Assembly: GCA_966250015.1 (NCBI GenBank)
Contig: CBINFS010000055.1
Coordinates: forward strand, 1 to 20,673
DNA: 20,673 bases
DNA from: CBINFS01 sp966250015
Lineage (GTDB): Bacteria; Bacteroidota; Rhodothermia; Rhodothermales; DASSAV01
Direction of reading: 5' to 3'
Shown: piece by piece, positions 16,096 through 20,673 of the stretch
Numbering within the stretch: position 1 is the stretch's first letter
Layout: each line of letters begins with the position of its first letter
Notes under the pieces: model-generated
The model's input: only the letters and a program-made list of their open reading frames with translations
Databases searched by the model: none
What the model was told of the DNA's origin: nothing
Program-made: the position numbers and the translations under genes

Positions 16096-16428
16096 CGCTG
16101 CAGTCTGCTGATGGACGCTGATTACCGCAGATGGCTTTTGAATGGGATACAGACCGAAGGCGGAACGTTCAGTGCAACTAAGACACTAAACAAATGCGTC
16201 ATCTCCGCGAAGGCGGAGATCCAGGCAAGCGTGCGGATAGCCTCAACCGTTTTGCTCTTCTGAACCCTCGCATGGATCCCGGCTCGGAGGCCGGGATGAC
16301 AGAGTTTTGGGGTATTCGGTATAGAATCATGTCCTGCCTTCGGATATGCCTTCAAAAAAACCATCTGCGCCATCTGCGGATTGCAATTCAATATCTTCTT
16401 CGCGCCTTCGCGTCTTCGCGTGAGCAAA
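16096..16428 (+). repeat. Composite intergenic repeat, copy C
   Basis: Same plan as copy B: inverted arm (16096-16196, with 'GATTACCGCAGATGG' and 'ACCGAAGGCGGAACG'), 103-bp core from GTCAT to ATGAC (16198-16300) with a CTCCGC/GCGGAG hairpin and a TCCCGGC/GCCGGGA hairpin, then a direct arm (16301-16428) with 'CTGCCTTCGG', 'CATCTGCGCCATCTGCGG' and a run of CTTCGCG units ending in TGAG. The two arms are inverted copies of each other, so the element is broadly palindromic. It sits in the divergent gap between the FRG gene and the 77-aa gene. Confidence 0.8.
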
Positions 16429-16641
16429 AACCCAATTTGAAGGGGATGTGGCATGGGAAAAGTTGCCCTTCCGCTCGTTCGTTTCGCAATCTTTACGCGC
16501 CCGACAAAAGAGGTCGTTTTTTCAACATATCATCCACATACTTGAATTGCATATATTATACACATATTATTTCACTACCAGTCTTCGGGACAAGGCTGGA
16601 AAAGGGCGGCTTTTGTCACCTCGTCAAGACTCATAACCGAC
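16429..16641. other. AT-rich spacer upstream of the 77-aa gene
   Basis: About 210 bp between repeat C and the 77-aa gene, with a strongly AT-rich stretch near 16525-16575 unlike the flanking genes. No gene is supported here. It probably contains the promoter for the small gene downstream; I could not fix the boxes. Confidence 0.35.
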
Positions 16642-16875
16642 ATGGACCATCCGTTCGACGCTCGAAAGATTCAGGAGGCCTTGCAAGACCCGCGCGTGGC
16701 GCACGCGTTGGAGAAGGCCTTTCGCGACCGGCAGATCAAGGCGAGCTACAAGTCGATGCGTGAGCGAGGCGTCCGCGTGGCCGATGCCGTCGAACGGCTC
16801 GCCGAAGAGTATTTGCTGAGCGAGGAGCGCATCCGCAGCATCGTCTACAATAAGAATGACGGCGCCGATGACTGA
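16642..16875 (+). CDS. Small putative helix-turn-helix protein, 77 aa
   Basis: I do not recognise the family. The protein is all-helical by eye and charged. Residues 30-70 ('RQIKASYKSMRERGVRVADAVERLAEEYLLSEERIRSIVYNK') look like a helix-turn-helix: a helix, the turn 'GVRVADAVERLAEEYLLS', and a recognition-like helix 'EERIRSIVYN' as in Mor/phage-type regulators that read 'sxxxVxxIv'. No metal or enzyme motifs. Its stop codon (16873-16875) directly abuts the stop of the opposing lipoprotein gene. Size and charge suit a DNA-binding protein; the target is unknown. Confidence 0.6.
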   Translation: MDHPFDARKIQEALQDPRVAHALEKAFRDRQIKASYKSMRERGVRVADAVERLAEEYLLSEERIRSIVYNKNDGADD

Positions 16876-17658
16876 CTACCGCACCTGAATGTCGCCGTAG
16901 GTGAGGACGTCCGTGTTGGAATAGACGTAGACACGCGAGAGCTTACCGGGTTCGAGGGTGCTGGTGGAGACCAGTATCCGGTACCTTCCCGGGCGCCTGA
17001 CCTCAATCCCGGGCCCGAGCGCATGCTCTTGCGTCGTCGGAACGATCCGGAACGACATGTTCTCCCCGGTCGGCATCACTTCAAACTCGATCGTCACGTA
17101 CTGTCCCCGGTTGGCCGGGTTCGGATAGGGAGGCGAAAAACGAAAGGCGCAAACGAATTCGGGGTTTGTGCGCCAGTCCCTCAAGTCCGTTCGGTTGACG
17201 AATCCCGTCGAATCGGTCCAGGAGAAGTCGTTGGGGACTTCATTAACGGCCCTTAGCGAAAAGAGCTGGTGCGGACTGGTCGTCGATACGAAGACCACGT
17301 CGGCCACGGCATTCCCGGAGCGGACGAAGCCGACGAGCGAATCGGGGGTAATACGCTGGACGTCGAACTCAAAGACCTCGTTGGTATCGTCGGAGCGCAG
17401 CAGTACGGCGTTTCCGCGGTTTTCCCACGAGCCGCAGTAGGCATCATCGTCCGGTAGATAGGCGCGGAAGGCCTCGTTTCTGTCAAAATGGAAGACCGTT
17501 CCGAGAGGAACGATACGGGTATTGCTCGACCGGGTGGCCTCCCACGTGACGCCCGACACCTGCTCCCACTCGACGATGCTTTCCGGCGCGATCAGGTCGG
17601 CGCGGCAACCCGCAAGGAGCAACAGGCCGGACGAGAGTAGTAAGCGTGCCTTGATCAT
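16876..17658 (-). CDS. Lipoprotein with a 'YPNPAN' C-terminal domain
   Basis: From the ATG at 17658 this is 260 aa with a clear lipoprotein signal: 'KARLLLSSGLLLLAGC' and Cys18. The upstream in-frame start at 17700 would hide the signal. The middle part (about 30-150) has no recognised domain. The C-terminal part begins 'FRFSPPYPNPANRGQ' and continues as beta-rich sequence, resembling the FlgD-like/C-terminal sorting-type regions common in Bacteroidota and Rhodothermota, although it is followed by no canonical sorting tail. It lies 63 bp downstream of the GAF gene on the same strand and may be co-transcribed. Envelope location is well supported; function unknown. Confidence 0.8.
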   Translation of the reverse strand: MIKARLLLSSGLLLLAGCRADLIAPESIVEWEQVSGVTWEATRSSNTRIVPLGTVFHFDRNEAFRAYLPDDDAYCGSWENRGNAVLLRSDDTNEVFEFDVQRITPDSLVGFVRSGNAVADVVFVSTTSPHQLFSLRAVNEVPNDFSWTDSTGFVNRTDLRDWRTNPEFVCAFRFSPPYPNPANRGQYVTIEFEVMPTGENMSFRIVPTTQEHALGPGIEVRRPGRYRILVSTSTLEPGKLSRVYVYSNTDVLTYGDIQVR

Positions 17659-17721
17659 GGAAGAATTTTGCGCAATCCTTACGGACTGACACATGGACAC
17701 GGCTCAAAAGATCCGCCGCGG

Positions 17722-20157
17722 CTAGTCCTGGTTTTTGGGCATCCCCTGCACCACCTGCTCGATCATTTCGGGTGCGATCCCGTCCGACGTATCTCCCGAT
17801 CCGGTCGCCACCCTCACACGCAAAGCCCTCAATCCGGTCATCCCCTGCAGGTCTTCGAGTTCGACGTCTTCGATCGGACCGGTAAGGTGCCCGGTCGTCT
17901 CGAGGAAACGGATGTACTCCTCGTATTCCTGCGCTTCCCGGTCCTGTGTATACACTATCGCTATTTTTCCAGGCTGCGTCAATCGTTCCGAACGGTTTTT
18001 TAGCAGCGCCTTGTCGATCCGGCGCTTCATGATCTCGTACCGGATGTCATACGTCCCGTCGACGTCGAACCGCTGCTCGTCGAGCTGGAATCGGATCGTC
18101 AGCGGCGCGTTCTGCGTCAGGATGAGGTACGTCACGTCAAGGGGCACCTTGAGCGTATTTTTCAGGGGTTCGACGCGCCGGGCGATGCCCGCCATCACCA
18201 TGAGCTGCCAGAGCCGCATGTTCTTGACGTATATCGGGTTATAAACCCCGTCTTCGATCAGCGACTCGCCGACATATATGCTGAACTCGACGCCGTCGGT
18301 CTCGTGTTTTTCGAAGTAATGCGGGAAGAGCGCCTGCGCCTTCTGCTCCTCCTCCATCAGGTACGTCGAGATCGTGCGGTTGACCCGCTCGACGCTCTCG
18401 TCGAACGCCCTGCACTGGCTGTAAAGGGTGCCGTTCTCAGGATCGACCGATTGCCAGTAGGCGTCGATCCGTTCGGCGACTTCGTCGTCGAACGCGCGGA
18501 AATGGTTCAGGAGTGGCTCGATGTTTCGCCTGATGAAGTCCTTGACGTTGCTCTCGGCGCCGGAGGTTAGCCCTTCTTCGAGTGAAGCGCGGTACTGCTG
18601 GATGCGGGCGCCGAGGTGATCGAGGATCGGCAACGGTTTGTGCCGACGAGCAAAGTCCAGCAGCTCGGCCACGTGATCGAGGTGCTCGATCAGGTCGTGC
18701 CTGACCGCCTCGTTCCGGTGGTCCGATGACGCCCGTATGTCCGCCACGCCGTAGAGCGGGTACACTTCCTCGAATACGATCGGCTCGGGTTCGGGCATGT
18801 GGCCTTCGTTTTGCTTCCGGATGTAGTTGAGTGCAGCTTTCCGGAATCGCCAGGCCACCGAGGGGTGGATGGCTGTATATTGCTCGAGGATGACCTCCTG
18901 TACGCGCGCTTCGAGCGTCATCCGGTGGCGCCGAATGGCAATGGCAAAGAGGGGCAGGACGTCGATCAGCTTCAACAGGTCGAAGCGGTCGAGGTAACCC
19001 GGCTCCCCGGACCAGAGGTACAACAACCCGATCAGGTCGCCCTTGTAGTACAGCGGGGCCGAAACGAGCGTACGGACGCCCTGCTCGCTCAGCCGCTGCT
19101 CGACCGGGCTCGATGGCGATAGAGCCGAGAGGTCGTCTATGAGCTGTAGCTCTCCCTCACGCACACTCCGCTCGAACACGGTACCTTCGAGCGAGGACCA
19201 CTCGATGCGGCTCGTATCGGCGAACAGGCAGTCGCCCTCCCGGTGTTTGCCAATTCGCGAGAGCTCCGCATCGTCGGCCGTGCTGAGGCCAAGCTGGAGA
19301 TCGGGCTTGCGCAGATACGCACGGAGCCGCTTCCCGAGGATGGTATAAAAATCTGGCGAGAGCAATTGGTACTCCTCCAGCAGATCGTCCTTCAGACTGG
19401 AGAGAACCTGCTCGTCGGTCACGTCGCAAGCGTTGATAATCTCGACGCCGCTGATGCGGAACCGGTCGAGCGGGACGAGCTGCTCCCAGACTTCGAGATC
19501 GCCCGCCGCCGAGACGAGCCGGGCAACGTCGTCCTCGTCCAGCTTTAGCCCATCACCCTGGTGCTCGAGGGTTGTATACGTGAGGTCAGAGGTGAGCTTC
19601 AGGTACCGGTCGAGGCCGGTTTCAGGGTCGCGCACGGCGAGGATCGTCGTAGAATCCATCGGTACGACGATTCCGTAGACCGACTTGAGCACGTGGGCAT
19701 AGGCAACGAGTCTTTTCTTTGTCGTGAGTGTCGCCACGTCGCCGTTAACCCGGCCGTCAACGTCGCCGTCGGCCGAGAGCAGATCGCGAAAAATCCCCGT
19801 AGCGTGGAAGGTGCGGAAGCTGAACGGCTGGACGAAAACCGCACCCTCAAATGAACTGTTTTCTTCGACTTCGAAGACCTCGCCAAAAACCGAAGCGAGT
19901 CCTGCGAAGTCATGGGGGTTCTCTATCGGACCACCGAGCCGGGGGTTCAGCCTGAGCATAGCGTCGATGCGCTCCACCCGTTGCCTGGCCTCCTCGTCGC
20001 CATTTTCGGCAGCTTCACGAAGCGCCGCAATGCGTGGCGCCAGGCTGAATACCGATTCAAGCGGGGGCGGAACGACGCCCGGGTTGACCCACCGGCCCGT
20101 CTCACTCCCCACCGCAAACCGCTTCGGGACCGTGAGGGTACTGATCGACTTTTGCAT
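17722..20157 (-). CDS. Large GAF-domain protein, 811 aa
   Basis: The ATG at 20157 (MQKSIST) is preferred; a GTG two codons upstream is possible. One GAF-like domain is visible at about 250-415 ('EGDCLFADTSRIEWSSLEGTVFERSV', 'VRTLVSAPLYYKGDLIGLLYLWS'), which may bind a small molecule or mediate dimerisation. A region before it (about 105-235) has a PAS/GAF-like feel but is uncertain. After the GAF come long helical segments with the distinctive 'YPLYGVADIRASSDHRNEAV' (about 468-487), a motif I recall from large uncharacterised GAF proteins in Bacteroidota. No histidine kinase, cyclase, GGDEF, EAL or HD catalytic motif is visible, nor a signal peptide or membrane helix. The protein is therefore a cytoplasmic sensor-like protein without an output I can name. 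Confidence 0.8.
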   Translation of the reverse strand: MQKSISTLTVPKRFAVGSETGRWVNPGVVPPPLESVFSLAPRIAALREAAENGDEEARQRVERIDAMLRLNPRLGGPIENPHDFAGLASVFGEVFEVEENSSFEGAVFVQPFSFRTFHATGIFRDLLSADGDVDGRVNGDVATLTTKKRLVAYAHVLKSVYGIVVPMDSTTILAVRDPETGLDRYLKLTSDLTYTTLEHQGDGLKLDEDDVARLVSAAGDLEVWEQLVPLDRFRISGVEIINACDVTDEQVLSSLKDDLLEEYQLLSPDFYTILGKRLRAYLRKPDLQLGLSTADDAELSRIGKHREGDCLFADTSRIEWSSLEGTVFERSVREGELQLIDDLSALSPSSPVEQRLSEQGVRTLVSAPLYYKGDLIGLLYLWSGEPGYLDRFDLLKLIDVLPLFAIAIRRHRMTLEARVQEVILEQYTAIHPSVAWRFRKAALNYIRKQNEGHMPEPEPIVFEEVYPLYGVADIRASSDHRNEAVRHDLIEHLDHVAELLDFARRHKPLPILDHLGARIQQYRASLEEGLTSGAESNVKDFIRRNIEPLLNHFRAFDDEVAERIDAYWQSVDPENGTLYSQCRAFDESVERVNRTISTYLMEEEQKAQALFPHYFEKHETDGVEFSIYVGESLIEDGVYNPIYVKNMRLWQLMVMAGIARRVEPLKNTLKVPLDVTYLILTQNAPLTIRFQLDEQRFDVDGTYDIRYEIMKRRIDKALLKNRSERLTQPGKIAIVYTQDREAQEYEEYIRFLETTGHLTGPIEDVELEDLQGMTGLRALRVRVATGSGDTSDGIAPEMIEQVVQGMPKNQD

Positions 20158-20291
20158 GAACACCCGGAATGTCTACGTCAAACGGTCCACACCACCTGTC
20201 TGAATGGGTTGCGGCCGTCACTGCCCTATGACTCTTCCCGGCCTATAAACACCACAATCCGTGCCCTGTTCACAGCCTCACTGTAACGGCT

Positions 20292-20339
20292 ATGCAAAAG
20301 AAAGACAAGATTTTATACAACAATCGTCTGCTTTTGCAT
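20292..20339 (-). promoter_or_regulatory. Candidate promoter/operator dyad upstream of the GAF gene
   Basis: Perfect 9-bp arms ATGCAAAAG (20292-20300) and CTTTTGCAT (20331-20339) flank further pairing (AGAC/GTCT, GATT/AATC), giving about 17 paired bases around the loop TTATACAAC. The minus strand of this loop region contains TATAAAAT (20317-20310), a plausible -10 box for the GAF gene. The dyad could be an operator around that promoter or simply a hairpin. It lies 135 bp from the start codon. Confidence 0.4.
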
Positions 20340-20356
20340 GCGAAGGACTATTAATA

Positions 20357-20673
20357 TTAATCCGCAGATGAACGCAGATTCTCCGCAGTTGATTTATTGA
20401 AGGGCATACCAAAGGCGCGTCGTATCGTGCTATTAGAAACACCACACAATGGCGTCATCTCCGCGAAGGCGAAATCCAGGCAACGTCTGGCAATACCTGC
20501 GCGGTTCTGCCTCACGCCATCGTCGACTGGATTCCGGCTCGGGGGCCGGAATGACGTTCTTTTCGGGTATGGATGAGAGAAATAATTGCGCCAGGGCTGA
20601 CCTAAGTCCATAGTAATCAGGTCATTCCGGACTTGATCCGACACGAACGAAGTGACTGACGAAGTAAATCCAT
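20357..20673 (+). repeat. Composite intergenic repeat, copy D (runs out of window)
   Basis: Order: inverted arm (20357-20452, 'ATCCGCAGATGAACGCAG' and 'ACCAAAGGCGCGTCG'), core of 102 bp from GTCAT to ATGAC (20454-20555), a 65-nt spacer (20556-20620) and the 49-nt unit (20621-20669). This right side is like that of copy A, not of B and C. The first hairpin of its core is damaged: GGCGGAGATCC of the others is GGCGAAATCC here, one base shorter. The gap between the GAF gene and the window end holds no gene that I can see. Confidence 0.8.

Noticed and set aside
4947..20669. The repeats as a dispersed CRISPR array
   Set aside because: Repeats are kilobases apart, in different orientations, and have no regular spacers or cas genes.

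Overview
The window looks like a stretch of bacterial chromosome of fairly high GC with low-GC gaps, carrying about 17 intact protein genes and no RNA genes, transposase or CRISPR array. The mix points to the Bacteroidota/Rhodothermota side of the tree: several lipoproteins with lipoboxes, a secreted GH29 fucosidase with a discoidin-type domain, a DUF4097 beta-repeat protein, a protein with a 'YPNPAN' motif of the kind common in that group, and weak Shine-Dalgarno sequences. This placement is an inference from gene content; no marker gene is present.

Layout. 120-2276: a FrnE/DsbA-type oxidoreductase converges on a membrane-anchored M20 peptidase. 2365-4755: a TetR regulator, an ABC ATPase and an ABC-2 permease form a compact operon with a readable promoter and a perfect 17-bp operator dyad over the transcription start. 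4756-5441: a repeat-filled gap (copy A). 5442-7147: fucosidase lipoprotein, converging on a 92-aa protein. 7409-10064: an aldehyde dehydrogenase and an extended SDR reductase, probably co-transcribed. 10065-10556: repeat copy B. 10557-12374: a GlsB/YeaQ membrane protein and an Ig-like lipoprotein converge on a shared hairpin terminator. 12797-15174: divergent DUF4097 protein and peptidase T. 15179-16003: an FRG-domain protein. 16076-16641: repeat copy C. 16642-17658: a 77-aa putative helix-turn-helix protein abutting a lipoprotein. 17722-20157: a large GAF-domain protein, co-directional with that lipoprotein. 20357 to the end: repeat copy D, which runs out of the window.

The most notable non-coding signal is a modular repeat family of about 330 bp, present four times in 20.7 kb and only in intergenic gaps. 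Each copy has a core bounded by GTCAT and ATGAC and containing two hairpins. The core is flanked on one side by an inverted arm and on the other side by one of two alternative arms. Two copies use a second copy of that same arm, so the whole element is nearly palindromic. The other two use a spacer of about 66 nt and a distinct 49-nt unit.

Functionally the genes look like ordinary accessory and housekeeping content (peptide turnover, envelope proteins, a regulated transporter, aldehyde metabolism). I see no clear novel multi-gene system. The FRG-domain protein beside repeat C and the large GAF protein are the least explained genes.
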